A stretch of DNA of 64,000 nucleotides from Rhodotorula mucilaginosa (GCA_034406715.1 CP137868.1:1364001-1428000); one strand, 5' to 3'. Positions 40,420 to 53,300 are shown, counted from the first letter of the stretch. Notes: a model not told the origin generated them from the sequence alone. A program made the numbers and translations.

Positions 40420-41570
40420 TCAGCTGCCGAGGCCGCAGAAGTGGGTGAGGGAAGCGGCCGCGTCCGAATGGAGGTCGAGCAGAGCGAGCCGCGCCGCCTC
40501 ATTCTCCGCCACCTTCTTCGTCGTGGAGAACGCCGTCAAGCTCTTCCCGCCGTGGGTAGTCTCGAGCCTCACGCGAAAGACTTGTTCGCTTTTGAGCCTG
40601 TAGTGGAAAGAGTCACGGTTGCCGCAGGCCGTGAGACCGTGTTTCCAGCATGCGCAGAGCGTTGGGGGGCGGACGGCGTTGTGGGAAGCGACGAAGCGGG
40701 CCAGAGGATCTGCGCGTCGGAGCTCGCGGGGATTCGTCAGACTCGACGTGTCGATGCATGCTGGGCTGTCCGGGTCGCGCTCGGTTTGCATACCCTAACC
40801 TCGGCTCTCTGACCGGGCCACCGTCCGCTTGACGAGTTTGTACGTCCGCCCACTCGCACGGGATAGAGAAGACTCCGTCGAGCCAGCGCGGGAGCGTCTC
40901 GCATTGGCCGTCAAGTTCGAGTCCGCCGACGAGCGCCTCGAACGCACTGCCGAGGGTTTTGCGAGCTGAGTCGGTGAGGACGTCATGGTCGGAGAATGGG
41001 ACGGCGAATGGCGGATTGCTTGAGTTGCGAGCCGAGGTCGTACGCGAGGGCGATTAGCGAGAAGGTGTAGTTGCTCTGGAGGAGGGAGCGGTAGGCCTAC
41101 GAGCACCATAAAGCCTGGATGGAAAGGCGAGGCAGAGTGGCAAATCGAAAGACGGCCGGCGACGCTTGAGGAGCGCGTCTCAAATGGCGGTAGTCAACCC
41201 TGCCGATCGACGCGGACAAGACCATGTCGCCGAGCCTTTCAAGGAGTACATATCGCTCATTCTCGGACCCAGTCGGGCGCCGGTTCGTGCGAGAGGAACG
41301 CGTCGACCGCGGGCGGACGTTGAGGCGGATCTCGGGCGAGCGGACCGCGGGGACCGGCAGGCGCTGGAGCAGGAGGGCGCGCACGTCCTCCCCAAAGGCA
41401 CGGGCGACCATTGCGGGACAGGCTTGTGCGGCGAGGCGTTCCCGCTTGGCGACGACGAGATGATGCGAACGTTCGCACCTTTTGAGGTACCGAAGTCGAC
41501 GGAGCTTGCGGAGCTGCCGCGAGCAGGTCTGGCTTCGATGCAGACTGTTGCGCGTCTTGCCAGTTGCCAC
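40420..41570 (-). CDS. RNase III-fold protein with C-terminal dsRNA-binding domain, catalytic residues altered
   Basis: Order of blocks: GEDVRALLLQRLPVPAVRSP, EIRLNVRPRS, NERYVLLERLGDMVLSASIG, AYRSLLQSNYTFSLIALAYD, RKTLGSAFEALVGGLELDGQ, LPRWLDGVFS, then a dsRBD (DPLARFVASHNAV, QVFRVRLETTHGG, AFSTTKKVAENEAARLALL). This is the RNase III plus dsRBD layout. In the first signature the spacing is three residues too long (family NERLEFLGD), so the leading Glu does not align, and the second signature has Ser for Asp (family ADVFEA, here GSAFEA). Catalysis is therefore doubtful; a structural role like mitochondrial ribosomal mL44/Mrpl3 is possible. Intron junctions: 52-nt intron before GMQTERDP; between QSAIR and KTLGS either a 37-nt intron or a one-base frame change is needed. 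The start codon is uncertain. Confidence 0.6.
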
Positions 41571-41827
41571 TGTAGACCTTGAATTACCTATAGCCGCTTT
41601 CTAGGCCGTTCCATACCCTGGATGTCCTCTCGCAAGAAAGGGAAATGGAGCTATTGTTGGTCATTACTGTTTCTAATTAAGACCGCATTAGAAAGTGCGC
41701 TTTTTCCAATCTCCGCGGACTTGACGAGTCCTTCTCGCGAGATGGGCTCCGAGCGAACTCCGCCGTTCTGAAGGAGCCAACGCGTGCGTCGGGCGCAGAA
41801 AGCACAGCGAAGCGCGTGCCTGTCGAT

Positions 41828-44800
41828 ATGGAGGCAGGGCAGTCTGGCGCTGCAGTCCCCGGCCCCGCCAGAGCGATTGAGCACCTCGACGCGTCTGACC
41901 AGGACGCGCTCGCCTCGGGCACGACAGCGACCGCGACCGAGCCTGCGCAAGTGCAGACACCAGCTGTCACTGCGGACTCGGCGATGGAACCGACGCCTGC
42001 CCCTCTCAACGGTACTGCCGCTGGCTCGGAGAAGCGAACTCGCGAGCAGGACGCCGACAGTGAAGACGAGGCGATCGTGCACGCGCTCCTCCCCGCGAGC
42101 AGCAGCAGCAGCAGCAAGGCCACGTCGTCTACACCCGCCGCCGCCGCCGCCTCCGCCCCGAAACCGAAACCGCGCGCCCGTTCTCGCGCGAGCGACGCCG
42201 GCCCGGCCAAGAAGAAGCGCAGGTCGTTCGCACCCGGAACGCCGACCGCGTGGTGCCACCAGGATCACCAGCCGCATGACTTGAACGAGGAAGTCTTGCT
42301 CCACTGTAGCAACCGCAAGCCGATCGGGAAACCGAAATCGGACGCGACCGAACCGGGACCGACAAAGCCCTGTACCATCAAGTATTGCGAAAAGTGCCTC
42401 GAGAAGCAGTGCGTCTCTCGCCCCTTTCCGTGTCCCGTACCCCGCGTGTTGACCACCCCCACGCAGCTACGACGTCAACGCTCGCGAGATGGTCGAATCG
42501 GGCCAAGCCGCAGACTGGACCTGCTACGTCTGTCGCGGAGAGTGCAACTGCACGTCGTGCCGCCGCAAACTCCTCGGCGAGACCTCGACCGAGGTGCAGT
42601 CGCTGTCCCACCCGGGCGGCCTCTTTGACAAGGAGCCAGAGGTGGTCGATGTCGCCGGCGGTCGTTCTGCTGCCGTGCGTTTCTCCTTGCGTCCAGGTTC
42701 CCACGATCAGTCGGATGACTCACGCTCTATTGCGCACCCTCACAGAGAGCGGCCAAAGCTCGCATGACGGCCGCGCTCGCTGTGCCGGCCAAGGCTAGTC
42801 AGGCAGGAGAAGGAGGCGACTTTAGCAAAAAGGGAAAGAAGCGCGCGAAAGCCACCGGCAAGGACAAGATGGACGTCGACGGCGCCGTGTCGGACTCGTC
42901 GCTGTCCGACTTGACCGACTCGGATGCGGAACGTGCTGCCGGTGCCGCCCCTGGTGGTGCTAAAGCACGCCGGAAATCGTCCGCGGCGATGAACAAGACC
43001 GACTCGGCGGCCGGGAGCGTGACGGCGGACGGTCAGAAGCGAGTCATGCCACCCCGTCCGCCTGCCGCGCTGCCGCCCCCGCCGCCGACCCACGCGCTCA
43101 CCTCGGTCTACTACCCGCACCCGACCCTGCCGGTCGACGACTCGATCCTCTCGCGCATGCACCTCCGCGAATTTTACCTCCGCTTTCTGCACCTGATGCC
43201 GTCGATCGCGCCCCCGTCTTCCGGCCGAGGTCCGACCGCCCAACTCGCGCGCGTCTTGTCTTCCTTGTCGGACGACATCCTCTGGCTCTGGACGGACCAC
43301 GACAGCGCGGCCGAACTCGTCCAGCTCCGCCTCCTCGGCGGCATCGTCGAACTGCTGCTCCGCGAACGCATCACGACGACGGCAATCCACAAACTCCAGC
43401 GCGAAAAACTCGACGACTTGCAGAACCAGGTGCACACGGCCGTCGCGGGCATTCAGAGGCACCGCGAGGTGTACGACTTGCCATGGCGGACGGCGCGCGA
43501 GGTCTTGACGGTTGTGCAGAATTCGAGAGGGCTCGAGTGGGTCGGCGTCGGCCTCGAGTGGGAGAAGCAGGCCAAGGCAAAGCGCGACGCGGTCGAGGGG
43601 AAAGGGGCTGCGGCGATGGCAACGGCGGCGGTCACGGACGAGGGAGCGGAGGCATCGACGTCCGCTGCCTCGACCTCGGTCAAGAAGGACGGCGACGACC
43701 ACGAGAGCGAGCTCAGCAGCCTGAGCAGCGCTTCTTCCGTCGCAGGCGACGAGGCCGCCACCGCTGCGAACGGTGCTGCCCCGTCCGTTGCAAACTCGGT
43801 CACCACCACCACGACGACCAACGGTGCTACCGCCCACCACGAGGAGGACGAGGTCGACCAGCTCGCGAGCGACTACGAGGAACCGCCGCGGCCGATCGGG
43901 TCGCCCGAGAAGAAAAGGCGCAGGAAAAAGGGAGAGCGCGAGACCCCTTCGGAGGAGAGGCTCGCGCTGATCTGTGGGTTGATCGAACTCTCGTACGACA
44001 CCGAGTTGATCCGCGGTGACTTTGCCAAGGTGAGCGCGCGTTTGGTTTCTTCTTGATTTCGTTTGCCCCGAATTCTGACTCACTCGCCCGTCCCCCCCCT
44101 TCCAGGCCGCCGAAGTCTATTACCGCGAGATGGTCGACAACAGGAAGGACCGCGTCGCCGTCAAGAAGGAACTGAACGAGCGCAAGGCCGACTTGACGAC
44201 GAAGAAAGCCGAGCTCGAAAAGCCCGCCGGGAACAATGCCTCGGCCAAGGTGAAAGAGTACTATGACGAGCTGGAACGCATCGAGGATGAGATCAAGGAG
44301 GCCGAGGTCACTGCCAAGAAGGAAGGATGGCGCGTTCGTGAGTTTGCGGACCCAGTGGCCGGGTCTTCCTTTCTTTCGCTCACTCTTTTGGCCTTGCTCG
44401 CCCGCCCGCAGAGCACGAATACATCCAGATCGCAGCTCGGAATCGCTTGCGGTTTGAGCACGTCGGCAAGGACACGCATGATAATGTTTACTACATCTTG
44501 ACGCTGCCGCCGTCCGAATTGCTCAATAACCCCTCATCGGCCACGACTTCGTCGTTCCCGCTCGATCGCCGCTCTGAAGACGACGGCAAGCGCGACTATC
44601 CCTTGAGTTACTCGATCGTCGGCTATGGCACTCGTCCGTCAGTCGCCGCCGCTGCCGCGCCCGCGCCGACGCCTTCCCGCCAGTCGACGCCGGTCAAGAA
44701 GGAAAAGAGCCGCGAGTCTGCCGCCGTCGTCTCCGCCGAGGAAGCGGCCGTCCCGTCGCCGCCGTCTTCGAAAGAGTGGTTCGTCGTCTACGGGATCGAC

Positions 44801-45103
44801 GAGCTCGACGCCCTCGCCGATTGGGTCGACTCGACCGCCGAACATGTCGACTGGGCGATCCGCCTCGCCGAGTTCCAGCTCGAACACCCCAAGACGAAGC
44901 AGAACGGCAAGCCCTTGCCGCCTCCGGACCCGCAGGTCGTCCAGGATCTGAGGACCCGCCTCGCGAGGATGGATTGGGACCTTGTTGATCGGTTGCGGCA
45001 GTTTGCGGACGCGATGAAGTGGGAGAGGGAACAGGCCGCGGTCAGGACCGAGGGGGGCATCTTGCCCCGCGTTCGCGCCGGCAAGGGTCGGCGGAGTGCG
45101 TGA
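41828..45103 (+). CDS. CDCA7-type (zf-4CXXC_R1) zinc finger protein with DDT/WHIM-like regions
   Basis: Five exons (41828-42408, 42467-42674, 42746-44029, 44106-44337, 44412-45103) join in phase to 998 residues. The zinc finger (about 135-230) reads TAWCHQDHQPHDL, LLHCSN, TKPCTIKYCEKCLEK across intron 1 into HYDVNAREMVE, then DWTCYVCRGECNCTSCRRK: the CxxC pairs of CDCA7/R1 fingers, which bind hemimethylated DNA and recruit the HELLS/LSH remodeller. Around residue 400 LSRMHLREFYLRFLHLMPS looks like a DDT domain start. LALICGLIELSYDTELIRGD and, after a charged coiled coil, ARNRLRFEHVGKDTHDNVYY plus YIL resemble WHIM motifs of ISWI partners. The C-terminus (EWFVVYGIDELDALADWVD) continues that region. 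Fusion of this finger with DDT/WHIM is known from class II CDCA7-like proteins of fungi and plants. A role in chromatin or DNA-methylation upkeep is inferred. Confidence 0.75.
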
Positions 45104-46127
45104 GGACTGTGTGGGGGTCGTTGCTTGGTACGCGGTGGTAGCTGTAGTGCGTCGTGAGGGATGACCTTTGTAGGATGGCCTTCTTACCTTTTTAAATCGT
45201 TTCTCACGTCGGTTCTTTGCCTCTCTTGTTTGTTCGAAGCCGTGTTGCATTGCGCACACACACAGGCCGTTGTTTCACAAGCAAGGAGTTGAGCGCCCTC
45301 ATTGCGAGGGCGGAAAGAGTATTGCCTAGCGGGACTTTTCCGTTTCGCTTGCGGCCTTCAGACGATTCCCAACCTTCTCCTTGCATGCTTGTCCAGCCGC
45401 CAATGTGTCAAGTTTCGTGTCGAGCGTGCCGATAGAGCGGCGGGCATAGCCGGGGGAGAGTGGCTCGACAGCTACGCCGCTCACCACAACTCGGCAAGCT
45501 TTTGCGCACTGACACCATGAACCGGGTTTTATGCAGCCCGACGGTCAAGGGGCGATTTCTCTGTACCTTTGCCCTTTGACAAATCCCGTGGAGGTGTCTG
45601 GGTTGGGAAACGCGGCGCCGCTGCAACGCGACATGTCCGCTTCGCCTTTGCCGCCGCCACCGTTTGAAAGCACTCTTGCGGGAGCGATTCGCGCGACCGA
45701 GGGGTTTCTCTTCGGAGGAACTTGCTTGGTGCAGCCCAGATATAGTAGCAGGAGCATCGCTCAGGCTAAGGACTGTATTGCTAGCCGGCTCCAACTGCTG
45801 CTCCGGCGCCACTTGAGACTGCGTTGCCTTGCTGGAGCACGTCTGTCAGGGCTCATCCCTTGCCTGCGGACCTCGACAGTAGCGACACGGCTATTCCGTT
45901 CGCACACGAGAAATACAGGCCTGAGAGGTGTTCAGCCTCGGCTGCATGCGCTACAGTGACTGAGTCCGCGGCCGACCCATCCAACCTTGGACCCATCGCC
46001 GAATCGCTGCGCTGAAGCTGCGCGATGACGTGGAGCTTCGCGGTTCGCCGTCGTCATCGCTTTTCGGCTGCCGCTGCCCTTCTTGCTCGCTTCCCGTACA
46101 GCCCAGCGAGCCTAACAAGCTCCAGCG
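45104..46127. other. Intergenic region, about 1 kb
   Basis: 3' flank of the CDCA7-like gene and promoter of the FIT gene. GC is lower than in the genes. Frames at 45531-45959 (+) and 45408-45812 (-) are open, but neither has gene-like composition or splice partners. Nothing else is seen. Confidence 0.4.
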
Positions 46128-47186
46128 ATGAGCACCGCGACCAGGACGCGAACCCCCTCAGCAGGCGCCAACCTCGGACTGTCGCCCCGCCGCCGGTTCG
46201 TCGCCCTGTTGCTCGTGACCGCCTTGCTCGGCACGACCTACTCGATCGTCACCGTAGCGCCAGCGACCACCGCCTTCCGCTCCCGACTCCCGGCGCATAC
46301 CCTGACGCAGCTCACGTCCAAGGAACGAGCGTTCCCCGTCCCTTCCCTCCCTTACTTTGCCGACAAGGTGAGCCCCTCCTCGCTCCTGGGAGTCTAGTCA
46401 CGTACCAGCTAACCTCGGCTGAACACGCAGCGCAACGCCATCAATCAAGTCTTTGTCAAACGATCCTGGGCCTGGGTGACGGGTCTCTTCCTCGCCTTTG
46501 CCGGCGCCGTCGTCCTCCTCCCCGCCACTCCGTCCAGAACACCAGAACCCTCTTCCTCTTCTCCGACCAGCAACACTCGAACAACGGACCGCAATGGCTC
46601 GACGACCGCGGCGAAACCGTTCGCCGCGAACCCGTTGATGCCGCACCTCCTCTCGCTCACGAGGCGGTACCTCCTCGCTTCCCTCTACTGGTTCTACCTG
46701 ACCCAAGCGACCTGGTTCGGACTCCGACTCGGCCCCTCGATCACGCATCGGATCTTGCGCTCGTCGGGAGCCGTGTGCGTCCCGAGCGCGATCGCGCATG
46801 ACCCGCTCGCGCCGCCGGCCAGCGGAGGCGCCAACATCAAGAGTATGCACCACGACGGAGGAGGAGGACTCGTCTGCACGGGCGCCAAGGGCGAATACTG
46901 GCGCGGCGGGCACGACGTCAGCGGCCACGCGTTCATGATGGTCCACTGCTCCCTCTTCCTGTTCGAGCTCGTCCTCCCCCTCCTGCCGACCTTGTTCCCG
47001 GCACTCTTTGTCGGGCCCAAGATCAGGGTTCACCCGGCCGTGAGAGCGATCGCCTATGCCGCCGTCGGCATGATCGCCCTCTCGTGGTGGATGCTCCTCA
47101 TGACCAACCTGTTTTTCCACTCGCCGACCGAGAAACTGTCCGGCTTTGGCTTTGGCCTCATGGGCTGGTTCCTTAGCGGGCTGTAG
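46128..47186 (+). CDS. FIT-family ER membrane protein (Scs3/Yft2/FITM2), lipid-droplet biogenesis
   Basis: FIT proteins are ER acyl-CoA diphosphatases needed for lipid-droplet budding. Two exons (46128-46367, 46431-47186, phase 0) give 331 residues. About six hydrophobic helices are visible, including RFVALLLVTALLGTTYSIV, WAWVTGLFLAFAGAVVLL, YLLASLYWFYLTQATWFGL, FMMVHCSLFLFELVLPLL and AIAYAAVGMIALSWWMLLM. The two family histidines are present, in YWRGGHDVSGHAFMM and LFFHSPTEKLSGFGFG, matching the catalytic GHxF and FHxPxEKxxG motifs. Length and layout are normal. It converges on the ornithine aminotransferase gene with 195 bp between stops. In an oleaginous yeast this would be a lipid-storage gene, but the host's lipid habit is unknown. 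Confidence 0.9.
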
Positions 47187-47381
47187 ATTCCCGTAAGACG
47201 ACCGATACCCCTCTCCATAATATGTTCTTTGAGCAGCTTGCAAAAGGCGACTTGATCCGGCAGTCCCTCTCAGAAGTCGGGTGCGGAGCGTGAGCAGACA
47301 GAGAAATTGCTGCTAACTCGGACTACAATAGTCTGTGACAAGTTACTGCGGGGGTGGGGTTACTCGGGTTGGAAGCTTTCT

Positions 47382-50009
47382 TTACAGGTCAATCTGCGGC
47401 TCGTCGGCGGCCTTGTGGTGGTCGTCCGCGCCCGGGATGACGTCGAGCTACGATAGGGGGCGAGAGCACAGTGAGTCAGTGGCGGGTAATTTGGAGCAAA
47501 GTACTGCCGCGCTCACCTCGTCGAGAGCTTCGAGCGATTCCTTGATGCGCTGCAGGCACAGGTCGAGTTCTTCCTCGGTGATGACGAGGGGAGGGGCGAG
47601 GCGAATGCTGTGCGGTGCGGGTCTCTCTCTTTGTCAGCAACGACTCGTCGAGAAGCAGCGGTAGTAGGAGACGCACATGTTGACGTGAGTCGGCTTGGCC
47701 AAGACGCCCTTGCTCTTCATAACGAGCGTCAAGTCCCACGCCGATCGACCCTTGGCACTCTTGCTCTGGTCAATCACGATCGCGTTCAACAACCCTTTCC
47801 CGCGCACTTCCGAGACCCAGCCCCCTTTCGGGCCGACAGACTGCAACGCGCGGAGGCCGGCGCGCATCTTTTCGCCGAGGCGGGCGGCGCGCGCCGACAG
47901 GTCTTCGTTCACGATGACTTCGAGCGCGGCCTTGGCGACGGCACACGCGAGCGGGTTCTATGTGAAAGTGCAGAGGGGTCGTCAGTACAGAGTTTCAGCG
48001 AATCTGGGCAACGTTGCCTGAAATCTTGGGCGAAAAACGGCCTCGACTTACGCCACCGTAGGTCGAACCGTGCTCGCCCGGCTTGATCGTGAGGAGGACG
48101 TCCCGTCTCGACAGGACGCACGAAACGGGGTACACGCCGCCAGAAAGGGCCTTGCCGAGGAGGACCATGTCGGGCTTGACGTTCGGGTTGTGCTGGAAGC
48201 AGAGGAACTTGCCCGTCCGCGCGAGACCCTACACGGTGTAGATCGTTGGGTGCCGTCAGCGATGTGGATACACGTACAGGAACGGGAGGAAAAGTGGAGG
48301 AAAGCCACGCACGGTCTGGACTTCGTCGCAGATCAGGAGGACGTTGTGCTTCCTGCAGAGCGCCTGGACCTTTTCGAGGTAGTCGTCGTCCGGAACGACG
48401 ATGCTGTGCGGTCGAAAAACACGGTGCATCCGAAAATCAGTTTCGCGTGCCAAATTGGAGCCAACGCGCGCGCGAGCTTCGGAAACGATCCCTGCCACCA
48501 TTCCTCACGCACCCAGCTTCGCCCTGAATCGGCTCGACGAGGAACGCGGCGACGTTCTTGCCGTGCTTCTCGAGCGCGCGCTCGACGGCGCCGACGTCGT
48601 TGTACGGGATCCGGCCGTCTTCGCCGAGCATCGGGCAGCGCGTGCCGAGGCCGGGCACGAACGGGCCAAAGTCGTTGGTCGCTTCCGGGTCGGTCGACAT
48701 CGAGATGATGCCGATCCTGTGAGCCCGGGTGCATATGCCCATCAGCTTGACGCTCTCTTCTTTCGGGGAAAAGGGCTGTGAGCAGAGAGAAAAAGGGGAG
48801 GAACACCGAGACTCACGTGCGGCCGTGAAAGTTGTTCTCGGCAGAGAGGACGATCGCCTTGTCCTTCTCGACGCCCTTGACCTTGTAGGCCCACTTGCGT
48901 GCGACCTTGATCGCCGTCTCGACCGCCTCGGCTCCCGTGTTCATCATGAGCGCCATCTCGAAGCCGGTCAGCTGCAGCGGTCGGATATGGGGAGCGAGTC
49001 AGTCGACATCCCGTGACGTGACCGACAGCTTCCTTGATTTCGACAGAATGCAGACTGTCGTGTGCAGGGGAAGCGGTGAAGGGAAGGCCGACTGCTCACC
49101 TCGGTCAGGTACTTGGTGAACGGTCCGAGGCTCGAGGTGTGGAACGCGCGCGAGCTGAGCGTCAGCTTGTTGGCCTGCTCGGTCAGCGCCTTGATGATGT
49201 GCGGGTGGCAGTGACCCTGGTTGACGGCGCTGCGGGCAGATACCGTCCGATCAGGTCAGGCAAAAGTTAAAGCGGAATGGGACGGCCGAAAGGCAGCAAA
49301 GGGCCCGCATCGGAGGGGCGGACGCACGAATAGGCCGACAGGCAGTCGAGGTACTCATTGCCCTGTAGAAAGAGGTGTCAGTATTTTGGCCGGTAAGGGT
49401 ATGTTTGAGACGGGCAGGCAAGCGGGCGACTCACTTCGGGATCCCAGACTTTGGTTCCGAGCGCGCGCTCAAACACGACCGGAAGCGGGTGGTAGCTGGT
49501 AGTGGTAGTAGTTCGAGTCAGTTCTGCGAGTAAAAAGCGGCCGGGGGGTTGTGTTTTGAGCGACGAGAAAAAGAGGGACGCCGATCAGATGGCGGAGAGA
49601 GAGAGGTGGGACTCGTTGTCGGCGCGACAAGGCTCGAGGGGATGTTCTGCCAGCGCCTATGTCTTTATCGATACTGATCGGGGATATATAGGCGTATGCC
49701 CACGCTCGGCAGGTGATTATAGCTCGTGTGCACCTCGTTTGAGAATTTCGAGAGATGGCATGCCGTTCCGTCCGCCCGCTTTGACCCCCTCGTGTTCCTG
49801 CTCCTTCTGGGCGGGCAGGGTGATAGCTAGAGAGGTGAAACTGACTTGTGTGCGCTGTACTGCTCTTCCAGGGCGATGGCGTCTGCGCTCGAGATGGTTG
49901 CGGGCGAGTGTCCGTTCGCCGCTGTCGTCGACTTGGAGTTTGCGTCGGCGGCCGGAGCGAGGCCGAGGTTGGCAAAGGCGTTGTTGATCTGCTCGCGTAC
50001 AATCGACAT
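47382..50009 (-). CDS. CAR2: Ornithine aminotransferase (PLP, class III)
   Basis: It converts ornithine plus 2-oxoglutarate to glutamate semialdehyde and glutamate, in arginine catabolism to proline. The start chosen is ATG at 50009 ([17 protein letters not shown]); an in-frame Met at 50159 would add 50 residues unlike the family. About ten exons are needed. Blocks: [144 protein letters not shown], and the PLP lysine in [15 protein letters not shown]. The C-terminus has [20 protein letters not shown] and ends DEPQIDL. No targeting peptide, so cytosolic as in other fungi. About 450-460 residues. High confidence in identity; small exon edges not all checked. Confidence 0.95.
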
Positions 50010-50365
50010 CTCTTGTGATTCGTTCAAGTAAAGGCTTGAGAGGGAAAAGAGAGAAGAAGAACGCCGCCGTCCGTCGATCACGGCGACGTTCGCCTTGTCA
50101 CGTGTCGACGCAACCAGCGAATCGGGGACCCGGAGTTTGCCCGGATGCAGCGCAGACACCGTGTAGCGCGATACTCAATGTCGTCCTACACTCAGAGTCG
50201 CACTACGGGCTCATTCCACGCATCCGAAGTCTTCCGCACACGATGACGAGACCCAAAGCCAAGCTTCTTGCCACTCTCTACGGCGACCAGATCAGAGATG
50301 ACCATATGGGAGAGAGGTAGGTACTCGGGGTTGTCCCCGACCAGTACAGCGTAGAAGGCACCATA
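50010..50365. other. Intergenic region between CAR2 and the Wapl gene
   Basis: CAR2 promoter and Wapl 3' flank, both minus strand. Nothing specific is recognised. Confidence 0.4.
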
Positions 50366-53300
50366 CTACCGCACTCGCCGCCGCAACCGCTGGACTACCT
50401 CGCGCATCCGGACGATCCGCTCCGAGTCCGCATCACCCGCCTCGACCCGCTCTCTATCCCCCTCCTGCTCCTCGAGCTGCGTCTCGGCGAGGTCGACCTG
50501 GGAAGGCTCCTCCTCCTCCTTCTCCTCGTTGTCGTCGTCGTCGTCGTCCAGATCTCGCTGTCCGTGCGCCACGTTTGCGCCCGAGGCCTGAGCGAGTCGT
50601 CCAGCCGACGGCAGCGCCAACATCGACCGCCTCGCCTGCTCCCTCTCGTCGTACAGGCTCGCGAACCCCTCGAGAGCGTCGAGCACATGTCCGAGCACGA
50701 CAGGGTGAGCCTCGAGCGCGGCCGTGATGGTCGACTCGGCCGCTTCGGACGACAGCAACGAGAGCCCGAGAGCGAGGCGGAGGAACCCGTGCACCGATGC
50801 GCGGTAGACCTGCACGCGTGCGGGTACGGTTACGAGTCAGTCAAGCTGTCAGTGGGAAGAGGGGGACGCTGAGTTGATGGACGCACCGGATCGACTGCAT
50901 CGTCGAGAGGGTCGATGGCGAGCCGGCACAGCGCAGCGAGCGCAGTCTCTTGCTCGTCGTCCGGGCAGCGACACGCCCGCGCACACTTTCGTTTCCCGCG
51001 GCAGGCAGCGTTGACCGCTTTTGAGAAGTAGTTCGAAGGCGTGATCAGTTTTTCTCTCTCGAATGCTGCATGAAGGTTCCCCCGCTGAAGACTCACACAG
51101 CTCGAGGAGCGAATCTCCGACTTGGGATTCCGGCGTTGCGTCGAGGACGTTGGCGAGGACTCCGACCGAGAGGGAGAGCACGTCCCAGATGAGGCGTGAA
51201 CGGCCGTTGTCATCGGCGGCGGCGGCGGCCGCAACAGCGACCTCTTCTGCTTCCGAGCTGGCAGTGGTGGTCGTCGCATCGGACGCGACGGCATCGGTGC
51301 CACCCTGCGAGGGAGAGGATGGTTGCGGCGCCTCTTCTGCTGCTGCTTTAGTAGGAGCACTGAGCGGGACGCCTTCTCCTGCGACTCGTCGACTGAGTAA
51401 AGCCGCCCGCACCAGAGTCGGCAGCAGTTCGGCCTCGACGAAGGCGACGCTCCATCTCTCGTCTGACGAGAGAGCGAGCAAGATCCCGAGGACGGCGACC
51501 AGCGTCCTTAGGGCATCTTCGGAGGCGGCGGCGACTCGGCTCGTCGAAGGAGGACCGGGGTTCCGATCGAGCGCGAGCAGGACCGAGACGTGCGCGAGTT
51601 GGGTGAACGCGAGCGAGAGCGGCGGTAACAAGTCGGGGGACGAGATCAGCTCGAACGCGAGCGGGCCGGCGAGCGAAGTCGCTTCGAAGATGGACAGGTG
51701 GAGGGACAGGACCGGGATCGAAACTTGAGGTTGAGCCGGCGGAGGCGCGAGGAGGTCCTGTTACGCCAGATGTTCCGGGGTGTCAGTGGCTGCGATACAG
51801 GTTGCGGTAAGGGAAAAAGACGCCGACCGACCAGTCCTTCCTCGTACTTGCTGATCCGCGCCTGCAACCCGGCGCACTCGTTCAAAAAGTCCCGAACGAC
51901 ATGTTCCAGCACCCCTGCGGTGCACAGCATCGACTGAGGCTGAAAGATCGGGCGCGGAGCAAAGAACGCGATGGAGCGGATGGTCAAGAGGACGAGGGAC
52001 CGGATCGAGACGGGTAGGGCGGCCGCGTCGTCGGCGGAAAAGAGGCTCGACTTGTCGATCAGGTCGCGGAGGGCTTGGAGCTGTGGATTGCGTGCAGAAC
52101 TGTGTTCAGCGCCCGCTATGATTTGTTTCTCGGCCAACACTCGGGAGTCGACGCGCGCGGACTCACGTGTCGAGTGTCGCTCTTGAGGACTTTGCTGACC
52201 CTGCTCCGGCCACTCGTTCCTCCAGCCTGATTCGGTCCGGCCGCCGTGGTCGTGGCGCCAATCTCGTCCGGAGCCCATTCTCGGTTCAACAGCGCGGTCA
52301 ACACCTCGAGCAGGTCCGAGTTGCCGTCCCTGCCCGGCTCGTCCTCAGGGTCGTCCGGTGGCGAGGCCGTCTTGCGCGTCGCAGCGTTTCGCTGTACGTC
52401 GGCGGGACTGATCCGCAAGAGCGGCTCGACGAGTCTCTGATCCTTGACAAAGAGCGCGAGTGTGACGGCGATCGCGGCGTCGAGGACTCGATCGGCTGTC
52501 ATCGTTGCCGGGGTCCGAGGCGTGGCGTTTGAGTTTGAGCCCCCGCCGGACGAGGTCGCAGTCCGGAGAGCGAGATAGACCGTCTCGGCCTGTCCGGACG
52601 ACTTTAACCTCCGGATCCAATCCTTCTCGAGCGCCTTCCCGACCAACTCGATCGCACTCGCCCTCGCAGCGCCTCGATCGCCGCCGCCTTCACCACCACC
52701 TCCAGCCCTCAAACCATCACACATCCACCCCAATTCGTCCATCCACCGTTTCCCCTCGCCCTGTCTCCTCAACGTGCCCGAACCGACGACTTTCGCGCCG
52801 CGGTCTTGGGAATCTTGGTCCTCGTCTGCGTCGAGGTTCTCTTCGGCGTCGATGCCCCACAAGAGGCGCAGAGAAGCGTAGGTCTCACGTCGAGGAGGAG
52901 GAGCGGCCACCATCGAGGACGCCTTTAACGTGCTGGCGTCACCACTTTGAGGGCGCCATGATCCGGGCACTGTGGCCAGCATCTGGCTCGTCGTCGCGGT
53001 CCTCGCCGAGGTGAATGCCTCACCACCTCCTCCTCCTGCTCCTTCCGCCGGCTCGACAGGCGCGCGAACTGTCCTCCGACCGCTCGCATACGTCCTCGTC
53101 GGCCCGTTCCCTTCCGTCGTCATCACGCCCGCACCACCACCACCGCCGCCGCCGCCCAACAACGCAGCGAGACCATTACCGCTGCTGAGGGGACCGATGT
53201 TGGGAGAATGAGGTCGTCGGAACGGACTGGTGGCAGTGATTGGAGGAGGAGGAGCGGGACTTCCTCCTCGTACAGGCGACGATTTGGTAGGCGATAGGAT

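Noticed and set aside
45531-45959. 143-codon plus-strand frame and its minus-strand counterpart
   Set aside because: No domain, weak codon bias, no splice partners; treated as intergenic.
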